Shown here piece after piece: positions 34,889 through 46,544 of a stretch of 64,000 bases of DNA; within the stretch, counting starts at the first letter, position 1; each line of letters opens with the position of its first letter. This DNA comes from Siphonodentalium dalli. Its lineage: Eukaryota > Mollusca > Scaphopoda > Gadilida > Siphonodentaliidae. The notes under the pieces were generated by a model. The model was not told where the DNA came from. It was given only the letters and a program-made list of their open reading frames with translations, and did not search any database. The translations under genes were made by a program, and so were the position numbers. The stretch lies in assembly GCA_032622095.1 (NCBI GenBank), contig CP136066.1, positions 146,723,559-146,787,558 of the forward strand, read 5' to 3'.

Positions 34889-36197
34889 ATTTTATTCATG
34901 TAAATGGAAAGTACGTTCGGAACTTCGTAAAAACATAGCATAAAACTGAATTTGAACCCAGAACAGTAATCATTGTGTTAAAATATTCCCTACGTAGACT
35001 TGTCAAACAATTTACTTTGGTCTCCAGTATTATGTGTTTGTTTTTATCATAGAATCACGTTAATATACATGTACTCAGCAACATTCCGACTCTTTTATCA
35101 CCGCAGGTACAATCATAATTGTAACGTGTACCACGATAATGCACTGCCAGTACAAGCACAATATGGGATGCTGTAGATTTAATTATACAAATGCAGCACA
35201 CAATCCCACACATACTATTCGATGGAAAGCTTGGAGTAAACTTGACTTCTTGCTTCTACTTCTTTATTGAAAGATGTCTCATGTGGGGTTGTAGTCTCTG
35301 TAATATAGAACAGGTCAATAATATTATTACACGTGATGAAGTAAGTTATGGGGCGGTATATAGTATAAATCAGCTTGCCCATCTGTCCAACCATAGAGGC
35401 AACTTTGTCCGAGCATATTCTTTCATTGTGTGGTCATTTTTTTTTTTTAGCTTGGCACAGATATTCAGTAACATGTGAACCTGCGATTATCAGGTCCGTC
35501 CGAATTTTATGCTTGTGGAGTTACATGTATCTCCATTTTTCGACAAAAAATTTCTAAGTTGTACCTTGCAGCATATCACATATCATTGTCCACACTAAAT
35601 ATTAAGTATGTTTTATACAAGATAATATCATTGCATATTATGACAGCATGAAAATCAAGACAATGCACATTTTTGCTTTGTGTGGTTCAAGATGTGAGTT
35701 GTTACAGAACACTTATTGAAATTTGATATCGATGGCTATTTTGATACATTTAAGATATTTATTCGCCCAAAATCTCAAAACCAAATACCCCCAAATCCAT
35801 GGTATGAAGTAGCGTTCAATATAAAAATATTGCTCTCAACTGTATATGATGGCTAATATGAATTGTGATTAAGTGTACACAAATATTGGCCCCTGACTTC
35901 AAATTGGGACAAAAGTAAATCAGTTGTATGCGGACATCTCTGATATAAAACAAGTGTCAGGATAAGTCACTCATATTCGTATTTTGTAATTACTGTCAGA
36001 CTTACCTGCAGTGATGTCTTGCATTACCTCCGTATTTGGGTACGAAACATGTAGCGACTTTTCCGATTTGCTTCTCTTCCCCAGTGTAACTCCTTTGACC
36101 GAAGTACAGGTATTTAATGGATTTTAACGTTTCCTGATTTTGGGTAGTCTTTTGAATTAAACTATTTTGATTTTGGTGACATTTTCTTTTCTTTTTT
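34889..36197. other. No gene recognised
   Basis: AT-rich DNA with no supported exon on the plus strand. It lies 3' of the candidate minus-strand exon at 36198-36578 and may include its 3' UTR. Confidence 0.4.
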
Positions 36198-36578
36198 TCA
36201 CAGACTCGGGCAACACAAGCCTTTGGTTTGAACTGTTTGTTTCAATTGCTCGTGGACTTTGTTGATTGCAGCCAGAGTCTCTTTCATTGCATCATCAACA
36301 CGGACCAAATGCGATATATTTGTAATGTTCTGCATGACCTTGCCTAGGTCCAATTGACTAACTTTGCGTATCGTTGGAGAAGATGGGGTATTTGTGTCAT
36401 GACCATTGGTCAAGCTGTCCAGATGGAGTGACGTGATAGCTGATGCAGATGCAGATACTTTGCCAACCATTGTGTGCTTTTCTAGCACAAGTTTGCTTTC
36501 CAAGCTGCTGTCTGGTGATTTCTGGTACTTGTGGCCAATTTGGTCGAATAAATCATAACCATATATTTTTATAATTGC
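36198..36578 (-). CDS. Candidate 3'-terminal exon, unknown protein
   Basis: Open minus-strand frame from a possible acceptor (ATATCTAG before 36578) to a TGA at 36198, 126 codons in phase 0. The sequence begins AIIKIYGYDLFDQIGHKYQ and continues through SPDSSLESKLVLEKH, a Ser/Thr-rich middle (SASASAITSLHLDSLTNGHD), SQLDLGKVMQNITNISHLV and a charged helix KETLAAINKVHEQLKQTV, ending CCPSL. Codon use and composition look like a real protein, and the reading frame is intact, unlike every transposon ORF nearby. No domain is recognised. No partner exon upstream (higher coordinates) could be identified, so it could be the last exon of a gene whose other exons are distant or a retained pseudogene. Confidence 0.5.
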   Translation of the reverse strand, partial: AIIKIYGYDLFDQIGHKYQKSPDSSLESKLVLEKHTMVGKVSASASAITSLHLDSLTNGHDTNTPSSPTIRKVSQLDLGKVMQNITNISHLVRVDDAMKETLAAINKVHEQLKQTVQTKGLCCPSL

Positions 36579-37513
36579 CTAGATATGTTTTCATAACATA
36601 AATGTAGATCTAAATTATCTGTACTCGCAATCTGTATAGCTGTTATTATCTAAGTTTACAGTATATGTCACTTCCTTCTTTGTTTCACTCTGAACATTGT
36701 ATTTGGTGGTGTCGATAAATGTGATGGTTGCTATTTTTGTTCTTTCTCCATGCAGTGTTTGGTGAATTTTCTTGGCCTATCATGCAGGTATTTAGGTATT
36801 GTGACATTAAACAGCCTGTATCCTGATGATTGTTTTGTATTTCCTTCGGTATGCCTACAAGAATGAAATTTTACATCTGAACTAAGCTCTATCAAAATAA
36901 ATCTGAAAGCAATAAAAATAATCCAAGATATTAATCATAGAAATTGTAAAGCAATCAACAAAATGATAGATAGTACCGAAGGAGTGTCTCAATTATTTGT
37001 TTCCAGATGATAACTTGATAATTACACCCACTTAATTTTCTATAGTGGAAGTGAACGATGAGCGTAGGAATTTTGCCATGCTAACAAGTGATGTCGCCGC
37101 AACGTCACTATAAAGTTCATACAATTCAATGATATTTCCAACTTAAAATGCATTTTAATGTAAATATATTTTTTTACTGATATGTACTTTCATATAAGAA
37201 ATAATCATCATTATCTGATATAATTATAATCATCATTATCTGATATAATTACACAGTATAAATACGTTTGTGCCAATCACAATCTTTTATAAATTGCTTT
37301 GATTGGTATGTTTAACATTTTACACAGATGTATTTATACTTTATACAGTGTAATTACATCAGGAAATGAAGATTATTTCTTAAGTAATTATGAACTGAAT
37401 GGCATAACAATTAGTTTATACACAATAGCACAAAATATCATTCGATTTCGGTACGGCCCTTTATTTATGGAAATTAGGTTCAATTTTTTTTATTCCCGAT
37501 AAAGCATTGTTAA
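36579..37513. other. No gene recognised; 25-bp tandem duplication
   Basis: If the 36.2-kb exon is real, this is intron. AATCATCATTATCTGATATAAT is duplicated at about 37200-37250. Otherwise AT-rich and non-coding. Confidence 0.4.
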
Positions 37514-38627
37514 CCCTTTGAACCCTGACGCCCTACCACGACCGACACCCTGACCCTGGGCTCCTCGTGGGATTTTCCTTTAAATTTTATAGTGTCTTGT
37601 TGGATGATGTTGGTTATGTTTAATTTGTGACACAGGTATGCAACTTTACAGGTCCCCCCCCCCCATTGATCACTGATCATTATAAAATCGGAAGACTTTG
37701 CCACGCGGCAGCGGCTTGGTAACGGTTGCTAGGCAACTACCCCGAATTGACTGGAAAGGCAATTATAGCATGGTATGTCATAACTCAATGCCAGTGATTG
37801 TGTTTTTGATGACGATAATACCCTAATGTGAAATTTGAGATATATCCGACAAGAATTTAAGAGAGATCGAATGAAATTAATTATTTAAGGTAGCAACGGT
37901 TGCTAATCAAGTACCACAAATGAACGGATGACACCACTGCACTAACCATTAAGTGGTAGTGTTCCCTTAATTTATACAATATCTAGTCGCATAATGCTGC
38001 ATATGTTCAATGGTGGCACCTGTTTGAAACTGTGCATACATATGTATGTTATGCATGGACCATTCTATGATCATTAAAATATAACGACACTTTGCCACCC
38101 AATCTCTCCTTAGTAACGGTTACCAGACAACTACCCGGCATTACCAAGAAACTTGAATTATGATGCAGCTATATGTCCTATATATAACACCACATTTCGC
38201 TTAAAACGCATGTTTTTGTCATTTACAACCTATGTTCTGCGCATGCGCATATATTCCTACCCGATACTATAGCGGGTAGACATTCCATATACACACCCTG
38301 ACCACCTAAACATATATTAGTGGGTATGTCGTGCATAAGTACGCTATAAACCATTTATTTCGCATTTCGCTGCTCTGCGCATGCGCCAATAAATCAACTT
38401 GATATGCGATCGAGACCCTTCACCATATAAATATAATTTGAACAGGCTTTTATATTTGATATATATAACTAGAGTTTAGACGTCGATTTGTTATTGAATC
38501 GCATAGCTATAAACTATAAACACGTGGCGGTCGTTATAATGGCCGATTCAGCGGCCGGTATACCGGCCGCTAGGGTATATGGAGGTTCACACAGCGGCCG
38601 GTATTCCGGCCGCTGGGGTTCAAAGGG
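37514..38627. mobile_element. Non-autonomous piggyBac-type element, 1.1 kb
   Basis: The terminal inverted repeats CCCTTTGAACCC and GGGTTCAAAGGG are flanked directly by TTAA on each side (37510-37513 and 38628-38631), the piggyBac target and duplication. There is no transposase. The interior carries three copies of a segment built on TAACGGTTGCTAGGCAACTA (37725, 37899, 38119), two CGCATGCGC words, and two copies of a GCGGCCGGTAT.CCGGCCGC palindrome near the right end. Confidence 0.82.
37725..37737. promoter_or_regulatory. RFX X-box-like site
   Basis: GTTGCTAGGCAAC is a perfect 5-bp inverted repeat with a 3-bp spacer and matches the X-box bound by RFX factors, which control ciliary genes. Related sites lie at 38119-38131 (GTTACCAGACAAC) and, half-decayed, at 37899-37911. 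Binding is inference. Confidence 0.5.
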
Positions 38628-38631
38628 TTAA

Positions 38632-40575
38632 ATTGCGAACAGAGTATGGCTGAAAAAAAAACAATAATTTGTTGCAAATGATTGTGAATCCATGAAAAAA
38701 TAACTGGGTGTTTACTCTATTTAACGTCAGCTCATATTTGAACATTCCTGGAAAATAAAATAAACCACATCAATTGTTATCGAAGTCTCGAGGGGCTATA
38801 TTTCATCTCGTAAGTGTTGGATTAGTCCCTTTCTGTATGAGACCCTGGAGACAAATATTTTCTATCAAATCTGTAAAGTGTATTCTGCAACATTAATGTG
38901 GTGATGATTTGAGATACATATATGATTTATATCTCGATTAAATTTTCTTACTCATGATACCTACCAGTACAGAATCCACTCAATACTTAATTTCGGTAAG
39001 TGAACGTTCCTTTATATCTTTATAATACAAAACTTGCCTCTGGATCTCTTCGGTATAAATGTTACTGGTATTTTTGCTCTCTGGTTGATGAAGTTCTCTT
39101 TCGTGATTCTGTTCTGTAGTCCGATTCCATTGTTTGTCTTTATCTTCATATGGAATCCGCCCATCCTCTTCCACCATACCCATATATGTGCGGGAAGAAA
39201 ATGGAACAATTGAAAAGCTACTAATAGTTGGAATTCATTTTGCAAAGCCGATGCTTTAAACTCACAAAATATTGTTTTGGGTGGAGGTCTTGAGAACATT
39301 TTAAGACACAAATTTATAATGCCATGACCACCCATCCCAGCATATTCAGCCCTCTGCATTTGTTTTTATTTTTGTCCAGGCCAACTTATTACATGGATGT
39401 TTCCCATCCATGTAGGACCATGAAAGCACATTAAATGTTAACGATTTAAATTATAATCTATCAACTTTGGATGTAACAGCCTAATGCACTGTGAAGTTTA
39501 TGAAGTCTAAATATATTACACCCAATTACCAAGAGCCGCACTAAATGCGCACACCAATGTGTGGATTTTAAATAGTAACAACCTCATATAATGTATGTGC
39601 ATACAAAGGGTTCTGTTTCTTCGAAATCCGAAGCTTTATTTCGTTGTTTTGGAGCGGTCATGGTTATATTGCAAGATGCCTAATGTTTACCAAGTTATGA
39701 GCTAATAATAATCATGTTTTAACCACCAGACTTGTTTATTTATAGCTCTATTCACATGAGTAATTTCCAGCCAGATCTTTTCAATATAGCTTTGCAATCT
39801 TTTGTGAACTGACCTAATGTTTTCAGATTATACAGATACTTGTTGTAATCTTATTCAGAGAGGGAATGGGTAACAGCTTCCATCATTGACTGTATTTCTT
39901 TCTGATGTTTCTTTGCCACTCCATTTTCGTCGTCCGGACCCATCTACTCCAAACCTGCTCACGATGAAAATCACACCGGATCACTCTACAATCTGATTAG
40001 CTTATATTACATATAAGAGATATAAGTATTTTTTGTATGCCCCTTTTAAAAAACGGGACATATTATGTTATTGGTTTGTATGTTTGTTCACCTGTCCATC
40101 TGTTTCGTTTTTGATTTCCGGATAACTTCAGATAGTCTGAACTGAATCGAGTGAACATTGGTCTGTTTTTGTTAGTACAAGATACTGCCCGCCAATTGTC
40201 ACCTGACGTTTGGCCTTTTTTGTTCGAATTTGCACTCTAGGCCCTTTTTGTTGGAATTTGCACTCTATTTTCGTCTGCCTGAAAAATACGGAGTTGGTGT
40301 TTTCATTTTATTTTATTTTATTGGTCTCAAATTAACATCCAAGATAGCTATCCCTTATACACTTTTGCAAATATGAACGATCAAAATTGAACAATTTAAA
40401 AAAAAATATGTTGGCAATAACTTTGCATGCTTTACAGCTTCTTCCAAATTGAACTTACACCAAGTTCAGCTTTAGTGTTATTGAAAGTTTCATTTGAGAA
40501 TTTTGTCAATGTACTCGCTTGCTGATGGTCGTTTGGAGAAACATTCCATTTCTGCTTCGATAAATAAGTGATATC
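38632..40575. other. No supported gene; one possible exon and a small dispersed repeat
   Basis: A 67-codon minus-strand ORF (39183-38980) has a strongly charged, coding-like composition (QWNRTTEQNHERELHQPE) but no clear splice sites or family. Near 40030-40180 the phrase GGGACATATTATGTTATTGG and a following CACCTGTCCATCTG resemble another dispersed repeat. Otherwise non-coding. Confidence 0.35.
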
Positions 40576-40592
40576 TAATATGTCTCAGAACA
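40576..40592. repeat. Target-site duplication, left copy
   Basis: TAATATGTCTCAGAACA is repeated exactly at 51116-51132. The pair brackets the L1-like LINE and everything later inserted into it, fixing the outer limits of the nested stack. Confidence 0.85.
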
Positions 40593-41540
40593 ACATTGAC
40601 AATCAATCAGACATAATGTATGAAGCTAGACATTTTTACGAAAATTGATATACATCGAAAAACACAAACAATCTCGATAGAAGGACCAATAACTGAACAA
40701 GCTTGTGCGTTGAAGCAATAGCAAAATGATAAATGCAGCGGAGTAGATGGGTACCCATATGAGTTTTGGAAATTCTTCTGACTTGACTTAGGTCCAATTC
40801 TATGTGAATCACTCAATGAAGCTTATGATAAAGGGGAACTCTCAATCACCCATAAACAAGGACTAATTACTCTGATCCACAAAAAGGATAAAAAAGACAT
40901 CATCTGAAAAACTGGCGACCAATTTCACACTTGAATTTATCTTACAAATTAGCTTCTTCGTGCATAGCTGAAAAATTAAACCGTCTTATACCATATATAA
41001 TAAGTGATGATCAAACGGGATTCGCTATATCGGGGACAATACTAGACATATCTATGACCTTATTCACGAGACGAAATTGGCCGGTAAACCTGGGTTACTG
41101 CTCCTCCTAGACTTCGAAAAGGCTTTTGATTCAGTATCATGGAAATTTATACATAAATGCCTTAGCTTTTTTAATTTTGGAGATGCCATGAAGAGGTAGA
41201 TTTCTATATTTTATACGAATATCAACTCATCTATTTTAATAAATGGGCATATATCTCAGAGTTTCAAACTATATCGTAGCTATCGATAGGGTGATCCAGT
41301 CTCGCCGTATATTTTTTTTTTATATGCGCGGAAATCTTAGCTATTATGATAAAGTCCAATGACCGCATTAAAGGTGTCAGACGACACGACTCTCATATTA
41401 GACGGTAGCGAAGAAAGCCTCAGGGAAGTATATACTGTTTTAAACTCATTTGCAGATTATTCAGGCCTTAAAATTAACAATACCAAGTGTCATGCGTCGT
41501 GGATTGGCTCTCATGCGGAGCGTTCGGATAAATTGAGGAT
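40593..41540 (+). pseudogene. L1/Nimb-like LINE, 5' part (RT), level 0 of nest
   Basis: This is a 5'-truncated ORF2 with many frameshifts. In order: EARHFYENLYTSKNTN, CSGVDGYPYEFWKFF, GLITLIHKKDKKD, NWRPISHLNLSYKL, DDQTGF, LLLLDFEKAFDSVSW (motif A, catalytic Asp kept), GDPVSPYIFF (motif B, preceding Gln codon now TAG), SDDTTLILDGSEES (motif C, FA changed to VS) and GLKINNTKCHASWIGS. This is the RT of L1-superfamily LINEs of the QGDPLSPYLF type. The text breaks off at about 41540 and resumes at 49325. The 17-bp target duplication at each far end shows insertion by target-primed reverse transcription. Confidence 0.85.
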
Positions 41541-41650
41541 AAATTCGATGATGATTTAAAAATACTGTGCATGTTGTATGCCGATGACACGGTGTTATTC
41601 GCCGAGTCAGCACAAGGGATGCAGAGAGCATTAGATGCATACAATTAGTC
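41541..41650 (+). pseudogene. Second LINE, 5'-truncated start (RT motif C), level 1 of nest
   Basis: The frame changes at about 41530 to FDDDLKILCMLYADDTVLFA then ESAQGMQRALDAY, an RT YADD block of a different clade from the host LINE. The element is 5'-truncated inside RT. Its remaining parts lie at 45832-46544 and 49004-49320. About 100 residues expected after ALDAY are missing, so the foldback insertion was accompanied by a deletion or rearrangement. ATTGAG is shared by both junctions of this LINE with its host (about 41533 and 49326) and may be a short target duplication. Confidence 0.75.
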
Positions 41651-42391
41651 CAGGAGATATTGGTAGACCTCTGCACCCCCCCCCCCCCCCAGGACTTCAC
41701 CCCACTAATTTTCTTCCTTAAGGTCTCCTCTAATTTTATTCACTTGTTATATGCACCAGGTCTCTTTGATCGCCGTTATAGTAAAGATGATGTCACATGC
41801 GGTCTTTTTTTCCGTTCGATTCGTTATGGTAATATACAACCCCTTACAAATTAGCCAAAAATCCGACACAAAACTCCAATATGGCGGCCAAGATGGCCGC
41901 CGAAATGTGAAAAATTGCTATTTTTCGGACATTTCACCACCTTTCGTTTGTCTATGTGGGAAAATATTGGCACCTTGACGCGATTTTATACATTTATCGT
42001 CTAGAAGAGTCATTGGCGAACACACGGGGACCATAATATTCATTCCTTGACGGATATTTTTGTCCGATATCACGTTTTCCCAAATGCCGGTATAATCCGG
42101 TCAAAGCCAAAACGACGCTAATAACGCAATGTCTGTTTCGAATCAATGAGTGTTATTGCTATTATTACTCCAGCCATGATTATATATGTGCAGGAGATAC
42201 TCGGTCTAGGATTCCTCTTATACCTGAGTTGAGGAATATTCACCCAAATCCAAGATGGCGGCCAAAATGGCCACCAGAAATAGAAAAATCGCCGAAAATC
42301 GCTGATTTTAACATCAGTGAAAGTTATTGTCACGACAACTCCACACCTGCTTACTATTGTGAGTTGGGAACACTTAGTCGAATAACTGTCC
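41651..42391. repeat. Outer tandem units attached to the foldback left arm
   Basis: After a C-run (41676-41690) and ~180 bp of unassigned DNA there are further degenerate ~180-bp units beginning with CCAATATGGCGGCCAAGATG (41876) and AAATCCAAGATGGCGGCC (42244). They match the first units of the left arm but have no counterpart on the right, so the left arm is longer by at least two units. Confidence 0.6.
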
Positions 42392-45300
42392 TTATATTGC
42401 ATTCAAATAAAAGTCCCCCAAATCCAAAATGGCGCCCACAATGGCGGACAAATTTTGAAAAATCACCGAAATTCCCTCATGTTCACATCATTGGGCATTA
42501 TTGTCGAGAAAACTCCACACATGCTGACAGTTAAGTTGTAAATACTGAGGTGAAGTAATTACCTTGCATCTGATGAAGGAAATTGTTTTCCAAATCGAAG
42601 ATGGCGGCCAAAATGGCGTCCGAACTTTGAAAACAAGCTTACATTCCTTTACTTTCTTACTATGGGCGTTATTGTTACGCGAATTCTACCCATATGGAAC
42701 ATTGATCTAAAGTATTCATATGGAACATTGATATGAAGTATTCATTTGAGTTTGGCCAACTCTCACAGTCAAGATGACTGCCAAGCTGGCGGCCAGAAAT
42801 CGAAAAGAAGTCGAAATTGTCACATACTAATTTCAACTTTTTGTCATAATATTAATATCAATATGTATGGATTGGTCGAAACGGTACATAAGCCATCTGT
42901 TAGTTCCAACATAGGTCGTCGCCTTCTGGGAGGATGAAAACCCACAATAATCGCGATGTGGCATTTCGAAATCCATTCTCCACTAAGCGCCCATAATGGC
43001 CGTAACCGTATATGGGTGTGCCGAATAGTCATATTATGACTTCCAATAATCAAAACAACAGTACCTGAGCTTATGATTTGCCACATTCAGCATTATCTGG
43101 ATCAGCATCCGTCTCGTCACATTAATCTATCTCGCTCACACCAACACAATTTTCTACACTCCCTGGTAGAAGGGTCCCACTAATCGGAATGTTTCAAACA
43201 ACACATATGCCGGTGTCAAGCTCATGTGTTTGTCTCGAAAGCTGGGAATTCTTATCCTTATTCTTGGCGAGCTTCATTCGTGGTAGCTTATGGTATAATT
43301 CAGATGCTGCATATGGGATCTGAGCGTCACCTTGCGTGATAAACTACAAAGGTATGCGGTCGATACGTATACTAGCTTTCAGAAGGACCTCTCTATCTGC
43401 GTATTTTTCAGATTTGGTTATCTAATGTGGATAACAAACTGTACAAACTGGTGATCTTCCCATCCAGCCACTTCTCAAGATATGGTTCACCAATTCACAT
43501 ATTCACGTACTGACGTAGCCGGACAACTTCTGTATATGGCTTCGAATGTTGAAAGCCTAACATTTGACAGATGCCTTTCTGCTAAGGCGTAGAAGACCAT
43601 AATGCATAATATACCCACACGTCTTGACCATGATCATAAGAACAGTCCTGGTGGCGTCCATCAATCGTCTCACCATACAGATCCAAGCAGATAATAACAA
43701 TACATGCGGTGCTAGTTTGTGGGCATGTGTCATGATAGTGGAAATGAAATTGGACCATGGCTGCACCACCCCTTCTTTGGGTATGTTTTAGATTCAGACA
43801 TGATCTCATGTGGCTTTGCTTTCCTTGTATGCTAAGATTGCATCTTTCAATCCGCTTGGATGCCGTTCTTAATCAACGAACCAGACGTGTACCATTGGCT
43901 ACTACTATATAAGCCCCACCAGACTGGGATGTAGTCTTCAGGACGATGCATTTGATAGTTACCGATAATATGTCATACTCACGCTGGGTGGTGGTCGGTA
44001 TGGTTCAAGAAATACAATGCCATCAACACAAGGGTGAAATGTTCAACGCGAAGAACATCTAGAGGAATGTTACTTTGATGAGATCTTGCATTCAGTTTAA
44101 CCTACGTTGGGTACACCAAGTGATTTATTGGTAACATCACCATTCAAAACCATTGTCCTGCATGAGACATCTTAACTACTATATTCTAAAGTTATATAAT
44201 ATAAAGCTATATGATCATAAAGGTCACGTTCACCAACGTCCTCATCCATTGCCATCGAGACTATAAATTGTTTTTTAAACACAGTGAAATAAATGCACCA
44301 CAGTTCCTGACATTTTCTTGAATAATACCGCCCACATACTGACACTAACCCTGAGAGATCATAACAACAATGCATACCTTCATTCCATAAAGACATTATC
44401 CTTTAGCCCATCCGACTGGCTAGGATAGTATTATCCAGACAAAAGTATACGTCTGGTCATGTTGATACAGAACGGCCTTGAAACGGATGTGGAAATACAA
44501 TCTTACCACACCAAAAAGACCAACACGCATGACATTCTATATTGAAACATGCACCTGGTGTAGGGTTGTATACCGTGGCCCATTTGATTCCCACTGTCAT
44601 GGCGCATGTCCACAAACTAGCACCGCGAGTATTGTTCTTCTCTGCTGGGAGCTATTCGACGAGACGACTGCGGGACGTCACAGTTTGCTTAGGATCATGG
44701 TCAAGAAGTGTGGGTAGTCGGTACATTATGGTATTCTCCTTAGCAGATAGGCATCTGTCCAAGGTAATGAGACAGCTAGCTACCTCCGAAACACTGCCGA
44801 AGTTGTCCACGTATGTCAATACGTTCGCTATGTTTGTGAGTTGAACCATCTATTGAGAAGTGACTAGTTAACTGGGAAGTTCGCCAGGTATACATGTCAT
44901 TATCCCCACGGGTATGAGAAAGACATACATAGAGATGACCTTCTGTAAGCTTGTATACTTATCGACCATATGCCTTTCTAGTTCAAGATAACGAACAAAT
45001 CCCATATTTAGCAAGCATCTAAAATCTTAAGCCAGACACCGGGAAATTAATTGTTTGAAAGGTTATGATTAAAGGGACCCTTCTCACAGGAAGTGTTGAA
45101 TACTTTGTCGGTGTGAGAGACATAGATTTATCAGGCAAAGAAATGTAAACTGGTCCAGATCATTAAGGACGTGGCAAATCAGAATCTTTTACCAGGTAAT
45201 TGTTCTAATATGGCTATTCGGCACACCTACGGTTACGGCCATTATCGGCGCGAAGTGTAAAATGGATTTCGAAATGACACATCGCTATATTAAGTGTGGG

Positions 45301-45831
45301 TTTTCGTACTATTCCAGAAGGACACGATCAATGTTATGCGTTTTGATACGTTTTAAGTTGAACTAATATATGGTTTCGTCCATACATATCGATACTATGA
45401 CAAAAAGTTGAAAATTGTATGTGAATATATCGATTTCTTTTCAATTTCTGGCCTCCAGTTTAGCTGCCATCTTGACCTTGAGTATCAATTGCCAAACTCA
45501 AATGAATACTTCATACCAATATTCCATATCAACATGTGATGGTGGGTAGAATTCGCGAAACAATAACGCCCATCGTAAGAAAGTAAAGGAATGTAGGCGT
45601 GTTTTCAAATATCGGTCGCCATTTTGGCCGCCATCTTATATTTGGAAAACCATTTCTTGCATGGGATGAAAGGTAATTACTTCACCTCAGTATTTACAAC
45701 TCAACTGTCAGCATGCGTGGAGTTTTCTCGACAATAATGCCCAATGAGGGAATTTCGGTGATTTTTCAAAAATTGTCCGCCATTGTGGGCGCCATTTTGG
45801 ATTTGGGGGACTTTATTTGGATGCAATATAA
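42392..45831. mobile_element. Foldback element with ~175-bp arm sub-repeats, level 2 of nest
   Basis: TATATTGCATTCAAATAAAAG at 42392 pairs with the complement ending ATGCAATATA at 45831. Collinear inverted homology continues for about 1.5 kb on each side: CGAAATTCCCTCATG, GGGCGTTATTGTTACGCGAA, GGCCGTAACCGTA, GACAGATGCCTTTCTGCTAAGG, GCGGTGCTAGTTTGTGG. The spacer is roughly 43.9-44.45 kb. The outer arm is a tandem series of ~175-bp units, each opening with AAGATGGCGGCCAAAATGGC or a variant. No ORF is meaningful. It lies inside the second LINE. The element is related in arm motif, but not in overall sequence, to the 17.7-kb foldback. Confidence 0.82.
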
Positions 45832-46544
45832 ACTTTTCGACAGCATGATAGAACCAATACTGCTTTATAGAAGCGAAGTGTGGGGATTTGAGAATACCGC
45901 ATGTCTCGAGACTGTACATTTGCAATTCATTAAATACACACTTTGTATAAAATCGAGCACTCCGACTTATATGGTTTATGGAGAGACAGGTAGATGATAC
46001 CCACTGAACATACACATGAGAAAGCGTATGTTTGCTTTTTGGTCGCGTTTAGTTTTTGGCCAATGTTCGGCACTGGCAAGAAAGTTATATAATCTTTTGA
46101 GAGAAATAGATGAAAACGATTACTTGGGTAACAAATCGATAGCATGGATAAGTGAGATAAGATATATATTATCAAGTGTGGGGTGGGAGAAATTTGGAGA
46201 TCACAGCATCCTCTTAGTAAATTAGAACTTGGAATATTTAAGGAAATGAGTAGAACACGTTTTGTTGAACAATGGAAAAATGATAGTGAACGGTCATGTA
46301 GAGGCGAATTTTATGGACAATATAAAATTAACTTCGGCATAGAAAAATATCTAACGATTATACCATCGGGATTAGTAGCATGTTTAACAAGAATAAGAAC
46401 ATCGAATCACAGACTACCGATAGAAACAGAAAGATGGGGTAAATCAAAAACGAAAAAGGGCAAAACAGCTGATTCAAAAGTGTGTCAATTCTGTAAATCG
46501 CAAACTGGTGATGAATACCATTTGATATTAGTTTGCCCAGAATT
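45832..46544 (+). pseudogene. Second LINE, RT thumb and C-terminal domain, level 1
   Basis: It reads KLFDSMIEPILLYRSEVWGF, then CIKSSTPTYMVYGETGR, several frame changes, FVEQWKNDSERSC, and a Cys/His tail CQFCKSQTGDEYHLILVCPEF (CxxC..H..C). This is the C-terminal connection and zinc-knuckle-like end of CR1/RTE-type invertebrate LINE proteins. It continues the YADD fragment at 41.5 kb and is cut after CPEF by the hAT-like element. Confidence 0.8.

Noticed and set aside
38980-39359. Overlapping minus-strand ORFs as an exon
   Set aside because: The charged 67-codon frame is suggestive, but acceptor and donor sites could not be placed without stops. Left as a remark only.
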